A stretch of DNA of 60,248 nucleotides from Actinomycetes bacterium (GTDB lineage Bacteria; Actinomycetota; JAHEXW01): NCBI GenBank assembly GCA_023251915.1, contig JAHEXW010000010.1, positions 1 through 60,248 on the forward strand, given 5' to 3'. Shown here piece by piece: positions 19,009-27,061 of the stretch. The position numbers and the translations under genes were made by a program. How positions within the stretch are numbered: position 1 is the stretch's first letter; each line of letters starts with the position of its first letter. The notes beneath the pieces were generated by a model that was not told the origin of the DNA, did not search any database, and was given only the letters and a program-made list of their open reading frames with translations.

Positions 19009-20478
19009 TCAGGAGCCGATAGGCCAGGCGGCCGTTACGGTTGTGCCTTCGCCCGGCGCGGAGCGAACTGTGAATGTACCGCTGGACAGCTGTACTCTTT
19101 CTCGCATGCTGACGAAGCCGAGCGCGCCGTGTCGGATTGATTCGACTTGGGTCTTTAAGACGTCAAAGCCGCAACCGTTATCGGTAATCTCAAGAACAAC
19201 CGTGTGTTTTCTCTTACCGAGATATACGGAAACGGTGTCGCAACGGCTGTGCTTGGCGACGTTATTCATCGATTCTTGCATAATGCGAAATATCGCGGGC
19301 CGCAAGGCAGTTGGAATTTCTTCTTCGCTGATCATTAATCTCGTAACGACTTTGAAATCCGGGTAGGTTATTCGATAACTTTTGACAAACGATTTTATGG
19401 CCGCGACGATTCCGAAGTCGTCAAGAATCGTCGGGTGTAAGTCCCCCTGCAGACGCCGGACGTCGGCAATTGTTTGCTGAATGACAGGCAGGACGGCCTC
19501 GAGTGAGGTTGCGGGCGTTCTGGGTGCGTTGGTCGCGATGCGATTCATGACATTTTGCGTTCTGATCTTTATGGCCGCCAGAGATTGGCCGATACTATCG
19601 TGTATCTCACGAGCCACTCGCTTGCGTTCATCCTCTTGGGCCATTAGTAAACGATGCGATAAATACCGGAGCCGGCGCTCCGACTCACGCAGCGCCTCGC
19701 CTTGCTTCGTCTCTTCGGTAATATCGTATGATATGCCGATAACGCCAATGATGTTCTTGCCTTCGTCATACAACGGCTCGACATGCGAGTGCCATATCAT
19801 ATCGGCAAAGCCAAAGTCGTACTCGACAGATTCGCCGGTCAGAACGGACTTCAAATATTTCTGGATATCTTGTGTGTCACGGCTGTTAACCCGATCGGCG
19901 AAAGCGGTGCCGACCACGGTCCGGCCGACCATGTCCGCCTCACTAAAACCCAGTTTATCCTCGCTCACCCGCCCGACAAACGACGTGTAACGAAGATCTA
20001 TATCGGTGCTCCATAGTATAATCGGCGTCTGGTCTAAGACCAGCTTCATCCGTTCTTCCCTGTCTCGCAGAGTTGCTTCCGCTTCTCGCCTTTTTCTTCT
20101 TTCCCTCGCGTCTTTCAGTTCCCGTGTGACGGCAGGGCTTAAGCGGGCCAGGTTTCCCTTTTCGACAAAATCTTGGGCACCCGCTTTCATCGCGGCCACC
20201 GCTACATCCATGTCGATCGTCCCGGAAACGATTATGAAAGGAATATCCATCCGAAGCTTCTGCAGAAGCGCCAGCGCTTCGGGCGCGCTAAACGCCGGTA
20301 AACTATGATCACAGATAACGACGTCCCAGTTCTTACCGGTCAGCGCCGCAACCATTGCTTCCTGGTTCTCAACTCGCCCGACAGCCGGAGCAAAGCCGCC
20401 CTTCCTCAGTGATCTCTCAATGAGTGCCGCATCGTCATCATTATCCTCAACCAACAGCACGGCGATTTTCGCGGGCAT
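19009..20478 (-). CDS. REC-PAS-HisKA_3 hybrid histidine kinase
   Basis: Cytoplasmic signalling protein, 489 residues, no membrane segment. An N-terminal receiver (1-125, phospho-acceptor Asp57 in CDHSLP) is followed by a PAS domain (about 140-255) and a NarX/LiaS-type kinase: HisKA_3 with His293 in EIHDSIGQ, then an HATPase with NNVAKHS, DNGCGF and GALGFVSMRERV. Such kinases usually phosphorylate NarL-type regulators; one is encoded in the same operon at 23951-24598. The N-terminal receiver suggests it is itself controlled by another kinase, plausibly the PocR kinase. The ATG at 20478 comes one base after the preceding stop, and it ends the spoVG-headed operon. Confidence 0.93.
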   Translation of the reverse strand: MPAKIAVLLVEDNDDDAALIERSLRKGGFAPAVGRVENQEAMVAALTGKNWDVVICDHSLPAFSAPEALALLQKLRMDIPFIIVSGTIDMDVAVAAMKAGAQDFVEKGNLARLSPAVTRELKDARERRKRREAEATLRDREERMKLVLDQTPIILWSTDIDLRYTSFVGRVSEDKLGFSEADMVGRTVVGTAFADRVNSRDTQDIQKYLKSVLTGESVEYDFGFADMIWHSHVEPLYDEGKNIIGVIGISYDITEETKQGEALRESERRLRYLSHRLLMAQEDERKRVAREIHDSIGQSLAAIKIRTQNVMNRIATNAPRTPATSLEAVLPVIQQTIADVRRLQGDLHPTILDDFGIVAAIKSFVKSYRITYPDFKVVTRLMISEEEIPTALRPAIFRIMQESMNNVAKHSRCDTVSVYLGKRKHTVVLEITDNGCGFDVLKTQVESIRHGALGFVSMRERVQLSSGTFTVRSAPGEGTTVTAAWPIGS

Positions 20479-20479
20479 A

Positions 20480-20929
20480 TCAGGGCTGGGGCGCGCACGG
20501 CGGCGCTTCGTTTAGGACAAGCCAGTACAGTTCCAGCTGTTTCACCGCTTCGCTGAATTTTACGAAATCAACCGGTTTCCGGACGTAGCTGTTGGCTCCC
20601 AAGCTATAGCTTTCGCACATGTCTCGTTCCTCAGTGGACGAGGTTAGGACGACAACAGGCGTTAATTTAGTGCGCTTGTTGCCGCGCAACTCGCGCAGGA
20701 CCTGCAGACCGTCGACTTTTGGCAACTTCAGGTCAAGCAGTACCACAACGGGGTCCTCTTCGTTGTGCCGACCAGCGAACTTATTTCTGGCAAAAAGATA
20801 ATCAAGAGCCTCCTCACCATCCTGCGCTACAACGACAACGTTCATGATGTTGTTTTGCTGGAAGGCCCGCTGCGTCAACACGACGTCATCCGGATTGTCT
20901 TCCACTAACAGGATTACCTTCCGACTCAT
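20480..20929 (-). CDS. Single-domain response regulator (Rcp1-like)
   Basis: 149 residues consisting only of a receiver domain: acidic LVEDNPDD near the N-terminus, phospho-acceptor Asp66 in LLDLKLP, the TSS switch residue region and KP near YVRKPVDF. The extended sequence between beta3 and alpha3 and the GRHNEED loop match Rcp1-type receivers that partner phytochrome-like kinases. There is no output domain, so it probably relays phosphate or acts by protein contact. It lies between two kinases, 21 bases after the PocR kinase and one base before the REC kinase. A phosphorelay joining these is an inference from order. Confidence 0.92.
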   Translation of the reverse strand: MSRKVILLVEDNPDDVVLTQRAFQQNNIMNVVVVAQDGEEALDYLFARNKFAGRHNEEDPVVVLLDLKLPKVDGLQVLRELRGNKRTKLTPVVVLTSSTEERDMCESYSLGANSYVRKPVDFVKFSEAVKQLELYWLVLNEAPPCAPQP

Positions 20930-20950
20930 AACTGCTCCTCTCGTCTAAAA

Positions 20951-23914
20951 TCACAGTGTGAAACTGAACATGGCGCCCTCACCCGGCGCGCTGGCCGCCC
21001 ATATTTCGCCGCCATGGCGGTGTATGATCCGCTGTACAGTCGCCAACCCTATACCGTTACCGGGAAATTCGGCCGCCTTGTGCAACCGTTGGAAGGGCCC
21101 AAACAATTTGTCCGCGTATTTCATGTCAAAGCCGACACCGTTGTCCCGAACGAAGAACGTCCTCTTTCCATTCTTCTCTGTTGACCCCACCTCTATTCTA
21201 GCTTGGTCGGTTTGCGAGGTGAACTTCCAGGCGTTACCGATAAGGTTCTCTAACGCTACGGCTAACAGCTTCGCGTCCCCTTCCGCTACCATTTTAGGCT
21301 CGATGTCTAACTTAACCTGCCTCTCCGGTGATTGGGCGATCAATCCCGCCGCGATCTGCCCGGCAATTATGGTTAAGTCCACCGGCCGACGCGTCATTTC
21401 GTCCCGCGTCATGCGCGATAGTTTTAGCAGCTCATCAATTAGCGCTGCCATTCTTTGACTGCCCGCGCGCAATCGGTTCAGATAGTCGATGCCGGTGGCG
21501 TCCAGTTTGTCTCTATAATCCTCGAGGAGGGCCTGGCTAAAACCGTCAAGCGTCCTTAGCGGCGCCCGCAAGTCATGACTGACCGAGTAGGCAAAAGCCT
21601 GCAGTTCATCGTTGGCCGCCGCCAACTCTACAGACGCGAGCCGGAGTTCTTCTTCGGTTCGTTTACGCTTGATCATTTCCCAAGACAGGTTCCCGAGGTG
21701 GGTAAGCGCTTCGACATCGGTCTCGTCATAATCAGTCGGCTTGTTACCGACGCCAAATATGGCAACGATAATATTGTTATTCACGATCGGGATGACAAGC
21801 TCGCGGACCACCGCGACGTGGCCGGCAGGCAGGCCTTTGCGGTTAGCCAGCGAGGCGTAGTCGTTGTGAATCACCGGACCCCGTGTGCGTACGCACTCGG
21901 CCCAAACACCGGCGTCCGCGACCGGATAATGACTGTCTCTGCCTTCTGCGGTGCAAGCGTTGGCGAGAGTGTTCGTCGACCAGCTCTGCAGGAGCAGCGT
22001 TTCTTGATCTTCGTCAACAAAATGGCAAAAGCCTATCTGGCTGCCCGTCAGCGATTCGCATTCGTCCAGGAATATCTGCAGCATGTCATTGAGGTACTGC
22101 ACGGACGTGTTCGCCTCGGTTAGTATTCTTAATTGTGAGTGCATAAAGTCGTCTGCCCTTTTACGCTCAGTTATATCTTGCACCATGCCGACCGAGCGAA
22201 CGACGCGGCCTTCCTGGTTCCGGAAGTGCTGGCATTTTTCTTCCACAAACCGGACCTCGCCTGTCGCTCTGTTTACGACCCGGTGCTGGACCTCATACGC
22301 ATCACGTCCCTCGCTCAGCGAGCGCGTGTACGCGTCATCAACGGTGGCCCGATCATCCGGATGAACACCCTCTAGAAAAGCCTCGTACGTCGCGGTGAAT
22401 TCCTGGGGTTTTAGCCCGAATATTCGGAACACCTCGTCCGACCATGTCAGGATGTTCCTCACCAGATCCAACTCCCAGCTGCCCACCTTCGCAATCTCTT
22501 GCGCGCGATTCAGCCGGTCCTCACTTCGCTTGAGCGCCTCGGTTAGCTCGTCTCTTTGGAACAACAATCTGGCAAGCATAATGTTGTTGTAGCTAAGTTT
22601 CGATATATTCTCCGCTAATTTCTGATAAAAATTGATGGTTAGATCAAGCTCGGCCCGAGTTATCCGCGGCACCTTATCAAGGGCGGTGAGATACTCGTCC
22701 TCCGGGAAGCCGTACCGAGCGGCTTGCTCTACAAAAAAGGCGCGGTCCACGGGCTCATAATCAAAAAAGAACTGGCCGCAAAATAGATTGCCCATATGTT
22801 TCCCGCCGATTATTATCGGCGTAGCCATGTCCCACATGCCGTTCTTACACCGATATAACTTGAACTCGCCGGCCGGAATCCCTTCCGTAAGATGGACATC
22901 GCTCTCAACGCAAGAACGGCATGTTTCCTCATTGATCCGGTGAAAACGGGTGCAGATATCTTGCCAGCCCACCCCGACGACGACCTCACCCTTGAGGTCG
23001 ATCAAGGCCATCGGAATACCGGAAATCGCGTAGAAGTCGTTCACTAGCGCCTGGATGGACGCCGCGTCCACAATGTCGGCAAGTTCCACATCACCTATGT
23101 CGCCCTCGGGCGCGAGCAGGCCGTCCAGCTGCTTGCGTACGCGCCCCTCGCTCGCCCTCAGCGCCTCCTCGGCTTGCCGGCGTTTCGTGACGTCGAGGAC
23201 TTGGGACAACACCGATACCAAGTTCCCATTAGAATCGTATGTCGCCGAGTCATACCATTCGCACCAGATTACCGAGCCGTCCTTGCGCACATTGCGATTC
23301 GTGTTTACGCTACGCGGCGTCTTGGCGCTAAACAAATTCCTAGACTCAATCTCGACGAGTTCAAGGTCTTCTTCGTAAATCCACGGCAGGTCGTTCATCT
23401 GTTTTCCGGTGACTTCGTCGGCAGCCCAGCCAAACATGTTCTGCGCCTCATCAGACCACCTGATAATGTGGAATTCCGAATCGAATTCGATTATCGCCAA
23501 CGGCGAGTTGTTGATCTGGTCGTCCAGACGCTGTTTTGCGGATATTAGCTCGTTCTCCAATTGTTTCCGCTCGGTAAAATCCAACGCATAGATTCTGACG
23601 GAGTCTTCTATCCGGTCATAAATCAAGGTCAGGTGGTAGTATCTGGCGCCCGCCTTAACCTCTCTGGTTAAGTGACCGGACGGTTCGTTCTTGAGTTTAT
23701 CAACAAGCTTCTTCCAGTTAGCCAACAAGGGGTGAGTATGGCCTTTCGCCACCAGGTCGGGGAAGGTTTTTTTGCCGCTCTCGTTAATATATCGGACATC
23801 GCCGTCGATGTTGAGTTCGATAACGGGGTTGGGATTAAGCTGCGGGAATGACGCCAGTCTTTTTGCGTCGTTTAGCGCGTTACGGCTCGCTTTTCGCGGA
23901 GACTTTGCAATCAT
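20951..23914 (-). CDS. PAS-PAS-PocR-PAS-GAF histidine kinase
   Basis: Large soluble sensor kinase, 987 residues with no membrane helix. Domains in order: PAS (about 25-115), PAS (130-245), PocR ligand-binding domain (277-445) with conserved Cys321, Cys332, Cys335, Cys356 and Cys379, PAS (475-590), GAF (600-750), HisKA with His780 in YSVSHDLRAPLR, and HATPase with GNAWKFTS, DNGVGFD and GNGIGLATV. PocR domains are proposed to sense small hydrocarbon derivatives such as diols. The C-terminal kinase resembles phytochrome-type kinases that pair with Rcp1 receivers, and one follows 21 bases downstream. It lies 36 bases after the NarL-type regulator. The ligand is unknown. Confidence 0.93.
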   Translation of the reverse strand: MIAKSPRKASRNALNDAKRLASFPQLNPNPVIELNIDGDVRYINESGKKTFPDLVAKGHTHPLLANWKKLVDKLKNEPSGHLTREVKAGARYYHLTLIYDRIEDSVRIYALDFTERKQLENELISAKQRLDDQINNSPLAIIEFDSEFHIIRWSDEAQNMFGWAADEVTGKQMNDLPWIYEEDLELVEIESRNLFSAKTPRSVNTNRNVRKDGSVIWCEWYDSATYDSNGNLVSVLSQVLDVTKRRQAEEALRASEGRVRKQLDGLLAPEGDIGDVELADIVDAASIQALVNDFYAISGIPMALIDLKGEVVVGVGWQDICTRFHRINEETCRSCVESDVHLTEGIPAGEFKLYRCKNGMWDMATPIIIGGKHMGNLFCGQFFFDYEPVDRAFFVEQAARYGFPEDEYLTALDKVPRITRAELDLTINFYQKLAENISKLSYNNIMLARLLFQRDELTEALKRSEDRLNRAQEIAKVGSWELDLVRNILTWSDEVFRIFGLKPQEFTATYEAFLEGVHPDDRATVDDAYTRSLSEGRDAYEVQHRVVNRATGEVRFVEEKCQHFRNQEGRVVRSVGMVQDITERKRADDFMHSQLRILTEANTSVQYLNDMLQIFLDECESLTGSQIGFCHFVDEDQETLLLQSWSTNTLANACTAEGRDSHYPVADAGVWAECVRTRGPVIHNDYASLANRKGLPAGHVAVVRELVIPIVNNNIIVAIFGVGNKPTDYDETDVEALTHLGNLSWEMIKRKRTEEELRLASVELAAANDELQAFAYSVSHDLRAPLRTLDGFSQALLEDYRDKLDATGIDYLNRLRAGSQRMAALIDELLKLSRMTRDEMTRRPVDLTIIAGQIAAGLIAQSPERQVKLDIEPKMVAEGDAKLLAVALENLIGNAWKFTSQTDQARIEVGSTEKNGKRTFFVRDNGVGFDMKYADKLFGPFQRLHKAAEFPGNGIGLATVQRIIHRHGGEIWAASAPGEGAMFSFTL

Positions 23915-23950
23915 GTTTGTACCTTCCTGCGGCGAGCTTGCGGGCTTTTG

Positions 23951-24598
23951 TTAGCTCCTGACGACGCCTGTGTTTATCCCAAACCTGATTAGCGCGGCTT
24001 GGTTGTGGATGTCCAGCTTCTTCATTATGTTCATTCGATGAAATTCAATCGTTTTGACGCTCACGAACATCTTCTCAGCCATCTCTTTATTCGAATTGCC
24101 CTGCGTGATGAGAACCAAGACTTCTTTTTCCTTTGGCGTCAGCGTATCCATCGGATTGGCTTCCGTGAAGGGGTGGTCAAGATACCGCTTGATGACTTCA
24201 CCCGAAACGCTGGGGCTGAGAAACTTCTTACCTAGTTTTACGGCGTCGATGGCGGCCAGCAGTTCGTCGTAGGCCGCTTCTTTCAAGACATACCCGTCCG
24301 CACCGTTCTTGAAGACCTGATAGATGTATTCTTCGCTGTCGTGGATCGTTAGAATGATGACTTTAAGATTCGGATGTTTCTTCTTGGCCTGCTTGGTCGC
24401 GCTCAGACCGTCCAGGTTTGGCATGCTTAAATCCATCAACAGCAGATCGGGGGCGAGTTCATCGACAAGGCGGAGGGCTTCTACCCCATCCCCGGCCTCT
24501 CCGACAACTTCGAAATCGGGATTACCGGCCAAGAGACCCATAATGCCTTCACGTACGATGGCATGATCCTCCGCAACCAGTAGTTTTAGTTTTTCCAT
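23951..24598 (-). CDS. NarL/LuxR-family response regulator
   Basis: 215 residues: receiver domain (1-120, phospho-acceptor Asp56 in LLMDLSMP, conserved Lys in YVLKEA) and a C-terminal LuxR-type helix-turn-helix (about 148-212, LTPKEKEVLVLI and VSVKTIEFHRMNIMKKLDI). It is a DNA-binding output for the kinases in the same operon, most directly the HisKA_3 kinase at 19009-20478. Likely targets are the CTAGGTA-type palindromes found nearby (25647-25662 and 26691-26706) and upstream of korA; this is an inference. ATG at 24598, 15 bases after the MEDS gene. Confidence 0.95.
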   Translation of the reverse strand: MEKLKLLVAEDHAIVREGIMGLLAGNPDFEVVGEAGDGVEALRLVDELAPDLLLMDLSMPNLDGLSATKQAKKKHPNLKVIILTIHDSEEYIYQVFKNGADGYVLKEAAYDELLAAIDAVKLGKKFLSPSVSGEVIKRYLDHPFTEANPMDTLTPKEKEVLVLITQGNSNKEMAEKMFVSVKTIEFHRMNIMKKLDIHNQAALIRFGINTGVVRS

Positions 24599-24613
24599 AG
24601 TCTGATTTTATCC

Positions 24614-25231
24614 TTAGAGGAGTTCTTCGGGCAAGACATAAGCAGGGTTTTCGTACATATGGCCGCGATCGACCAACCTCGGGTGGAGCTCCATTATGTC
24701 ACGGGTAAGCGCCTCGGACATGAGGCGGCGGTCATAGAGCAGGATGAGCGTGGCCGGAAGCTTGGCGAGTAACTTGTTTAGCGCGATCTCTCGCTCAATC
24801 AAAGCTTGCCCGTCCAAGTGACAAAGAAAATCAGTTACCGCGAATACACAACGGTAAGCGCCGAAACCGTTCGTTGTCAACGCTGGGTTTATCGTGGGCA
24901 CCGCATCGTCAGACTGCGGGAGATTGACAGCTGAGGCGCTCAAAGGGCATTCGCTAACTTCAGATCGCATTATGAGCTGTCCGCTGAACGACAACATAGA
25001 AGGATCCGCTCCTTGCTCCCGCAGGAGCCGGCGCATCTTCCTAAGACGCGGTTCACTCGCGATTACGGCGCATTTCTCCCCCGCCATAAGGCCGGCAGTG
25101 AGAAATGGAACCGTCCAAGCCTCCATGTCCGCATCAGACTCGTAGAGCCAACACAAATGCTGGCCTAGCCTCGCAAAGGAGGCGCCGCGGTCAGGAATGG
25201 TTTTAGGCAATGCTGGGCAGTTAGCGGCCAC
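24614..25231 (-). CDS. MEDS-domain sensor protein
   Basis: 205 residues, soluble. HLCWLYESDADM, then VPFLTAGLMAGEKCAVI and the closing LVDRGHMYENPAYVLP match the MEDS sensory domain (methanogen/methylotroph, DcmR), usually a fold fused to kinases or HTH domains and thought to sense hydrocarbon derivatives. Here it stands alone with no output domain, so it may deliver its signal by binding a partner kinase or regulator. A Ser/Asp/Asn-rich segment near residues 100-120 looks like an insert. The GTG at 25231 lies 14 bases after the spoVG stop with no Shine-Dalgarno visible; a TTG seven codons later is an alternative. Coupling to spoVG translation is plausible. Confidence 0.8.
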   Translation of the reverse strand: MAANCPALPKTIPDRGASFARLGQHLCWLYESDADMEAWTVPFLTAGLMAGEKCAVIASEPRLRKMRRLLREQGADPSMLSFSGQLIMRSEVSECPLSASAVNLPQSDDAVPTINPALTTNGFGAYRCVFAVTDFLCHLDGQALIEREIALNKLLAKLPATLILLYDRRLMSEALTRDIMELHPRLVDRGHMYENPAYVLPEELL

Positions 25232-25245
25232 CTGTGTGCGAACCG

Positions 25246-25566
25246 TTAACTGGCCATCGCCGGTATACGGCCGTATTCCGCTTCTTCTATCGTCGTCGGA
25301 ACGTCCTCGCCCTGCTCCAAACGCCGGTCATATTCGTCAATCACGGCCGTCTGCATCATTTCTCTTACTTCGGGCTTGATTGGATGCGCGATGTCGCGAA
25401 ACTCGCCGTTCGGCAATTTGCGGCTGGGCATAGCCACAAACAAGCCCTTTTGCCCGTCGATAACGCGCAGGTCATGCACGACAAATTCGTCGTCAATCGT
25501 AATCGACGCGAACGCTCGCACCTTCTCCTGGTCAACAACCCTCATAGATACCGCCGTAATCTTCAT
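25246..25566 (-). CDS. spoVG: SpoVG-family RNA-binding regulator
   Basis: 106 residues with the full SpoVG pattern: [55 protein letters not shown]. SpoVG binds RNA and DNA in Firmicutes and affects sporulation, capsule and virulence genes. The ATG at 25566 has AAAGGAG four bases upstream. It is the first gene of a tight signalling operon (gaps 14, 15, 36, 21 and 1 bases), so the two-component genes may be read from the spoVG promoter. A function in sporulation should not be assumed in this lineage. Confidence 0.96.
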   Translation of the reverse strand: MKITAVSMRVVDQEKVRAFASITIDDEFVVHDLRVIDGQKGLFVAMPSRKLPNGEFRDIAHPIKPEVREMMQTAVIDEYDRRLEQGEDVPTTIEEAEYGRIPAMAS

Positions 25567-25600
25567 GGCGCGCTCCTTTCCCTTGCGTTTGTAGGCTTCT

Positions 25601-25662
25601 CGTATACGGTGCCTAAACCTTACCTGACTTCCGCAACCTCGGATAACTAGGTAATCCCCTAG
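25601..25662 (-). promoter_or_regulatory. spoVG: Candidate promoter and palindromic operator upstream of spoVG
   Basis: CTAGGTAATCCCCTAG at 25647-25662 is an imperfect palindrome overlapping the GGDEF stop codon. A possible -10, TATACG on the minus strand (25601-25606), has no good -35. If transcription starts near 25594 the palindrome centre lies near -60, a common activator position. It is related to the site upstream of the GGDEF gene. Confidence 0.4.
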
Positions 25663-26630
25663 AGTATCCGCACCCGTTCACCGGTCTTTACTAGGAGTTT
25701 GGCGGCGTACATGCGGCGATCGGCCTCCTGCAGCAAGTCCGTTAGCGAGGATCGGAGGGCGGCTGTAGCGCACCCATAGCTCACCGAGATCGGGGACCTC
25801 TTGTGCCTGGCGTTATCGGCCGCCATTGCCCGGTCAACCCGGCAGGCCGCTTCTTCCGCCGCTTTCTGGTCGCTGTTGGGCAGGAGAACCGCAAATTCGT
25901 CGCCGCCGATTCGCGCCACAATGTCCCCGGCACGAAAGGCCATCTTGAGTATGCGCCCCACACGTCTAAGAAGGGCGTCTCCGGCGGCATGGCCCTTGCG
26001 GTCGTTTGTCACCTTGAGATCATCGACATCGACCATCATTACGCTGATTGGAAACTCCCGGCCACCCTCTAACCGCGCCATTTCCTCTTGGAAGTAACCG
26101 CGATTGTAAAGACCGGTCAAGGGATCATACATCGTTAAATACCGCAATTCGGCTTCGGTTTGTTTTTGCCGCGTAATATCGGTGACAGCCAAACGGCACT
26201 CTTTGCCGTTGTTGGCTATCTTTGCCTCTATAGCAACGATCAGCGGCTCTTTGTCGCCATTCTCCAGCGGCAGCTCTGTGTCCTCGTTCATCCCGCTGCT
26301 AAAGACGCGAGCCAGAAAGTTAACGAATCTGAGGCGGGCCTCCGGCGCGATGAAATCGTTGAATGAACGGCCGGGTAAAGTGCCGCGGGCAGTGGCCAGC
26401 AAAGACGCGCCGCTCTGGTTTACTTCTCGGATAGTAGAGGCTCGATCAAGCGTGAAATAGCAGATGCAAGAGAAATCGTAGAGGTCGGAATACTGAGCGA
26501 GTAACGCCTCCGCCCATCCGCGCGCTTTCCGCAGTTCGGCAACTTGCTTTTGGAGCTCGTCGTGCAAGGCGCGCATCTCTTCCAGTTTTCCCGCGGGCCG
26601 AGTGCTTGTAGAACCGGCTGATCTGGTCAT
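25659..26630 (-). CDS. PAS-GGDEF diguanylate cyclase
   Basis: 323 residues, soluble. A coiled-coil-like N-terminus (15-45) leads to a PAS domain (about 48-155, ending in [10 protein letters not shown]) and a GGDEF domain (165-320). GGDEF is intact at 242-246, and the RxxD inhibitory site (RAGD, 233-236) is present five residues before it, so an active, product-inhibited cyclic-di-GMP synthase is expected. ATG at 26630, preceded by a GGGAG site partly inside a hairpin (26641-26670) and by a CTAGGTA palindrome. Cyclic-di-GMP may link this island to the type IV pilus genes, but no receptor is seen. Confidence 0.94.
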   Translation of the reverse strand: MTRSAGSTSTRPAGKLEEMRALHDELQKQVAELRKARGWAEALLAQYSDLYDFSCICYFTLDRASTIREVNQSGASLLATARGTLPGRSFNDFIAPEARLRFVNFLARVFSSGMNEDTELPLENGDKEPLIVAIEAKIANNGKECRLAVTDITRQKQTEAELRYLTMYDPLTGLYNRGYFQEEMARLEGGREFPISVMMVDVDDLKVTNDRKGHAAGDALLRRVGRILKMAFRAGDIVARIGGDEFAVLLPNSDQKAAEEAACRVDRAMAADNARHKRSPISVSYGCATAALRSSLTDLLQEADRRMYAAKLLVKTGERVRIL

Positions 26631-26640
26631 TTAAACGCTC

Positions 26641-26670
26641 CCGTAGTCTGTCATTGCAGACACTCTACGG
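26641..26670 (-). promoter_or_regulatory. Hairpin overlapping the GGDEF ribosome-binding site
   Basis: CCGTAG (26641-26646) pairs with CTACGG (26665-26670), and TCTG (26647-26650) with CAGA (26657-26660), leaving CACT as a bulge. On the mRNA the GGGAG ribosome site (26638-26642) begins inside the closing pairs. The hairpin could limit translation of the GGDEF gene. The pairing is visible; control is inferred. Confidence 0.4.
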
Positions 26671-26690
26671 CAGCATAAGCGGCCTTTTAA

Positions 26691-26706
26691 CTAGGTAAAT
26701 ACCTGG
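26691..26706. promoter_or_regulatory. CTAGGTA-type palindrome upstream of the GGDEF gene
   Basis: CTAGGTAAATACCTGG at 26691-26706 is palindromic except for the outer second base. It lies 61-76 bases before the GGDEF start, between that gene and the small membrane protein. A possible -10, TATGCT, is at 26672-26677 on the minus strand. Related sites are at 25647-25662 and 42566-42581. Confidence 0.5.
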
Positions 26707-26736
26707 ACTACATCCTGTTAGGGCGCGTCTTTGTGT

Positions 26737-27021
26737 CTAGTTGCGGTTGCGGCGCCGGCTGCGCGCGGTGCCTCCACCGCCATATGAACCTAGGTCAAGT
26801 ACGACACCGAGGATAATCAGCGCCCAATCAAACCCGGTAACTCCGCCGGGGGAAACAATCACGTACATCAGCGTTGTCCAGGGTAAGAGGAAAAAGCCGA
26901 TCACTGGGGCCAGCCAACCATTAAAGGCCGCCGCTAGCTCAGCCGGTCGAAACAACCAATAGAACAGGATAGCGACGCGCGGCGCTCCCGCTAGTACTAA
27001 GGCAAGCAAGCAACAACCCAT
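26737..27021 (-). CDS. Small membrane protein of unknown function
   Basis: 94 residues, not assigned to a family. There are about three hydrophobic segments (3-25, 36-56 and 64-80), with an Arg-rich soluble tail after YGGGGTARS. The cysteine pair at residues 3-4 is near the N-terminus. ATG at 27021 has a strong AAGGAGG site four bases ahead, so translation is likely. It lies between cfa and the GGDEF gene on the same strand, 40 bases after cfa. The pattern suggests a YqaE- or DUF-type small membrane protein, but no motif proves this. Confidence 0.75.
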   Translation of the reverse strand: MGCCLLALVLAGAPRVAILFYWLFRPAELAAAFNGWLAPVIGFFLLPWTTLMYVIVSPGGVTGFDWALIILGVVLDLGSYGGGGTARSRRRNRN

Positions 27022-27061
27022 GACTCCTCCTTGACAAGTCCCGTTTTTTGTCCGCTAAGGC

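Noticed and set aside
24225-24240. TTACCTAGTTTTA as another CTAGGTA-type site
   Set aside because: It lies inside the NarL regulator coding sequence and matches only half of the motif.
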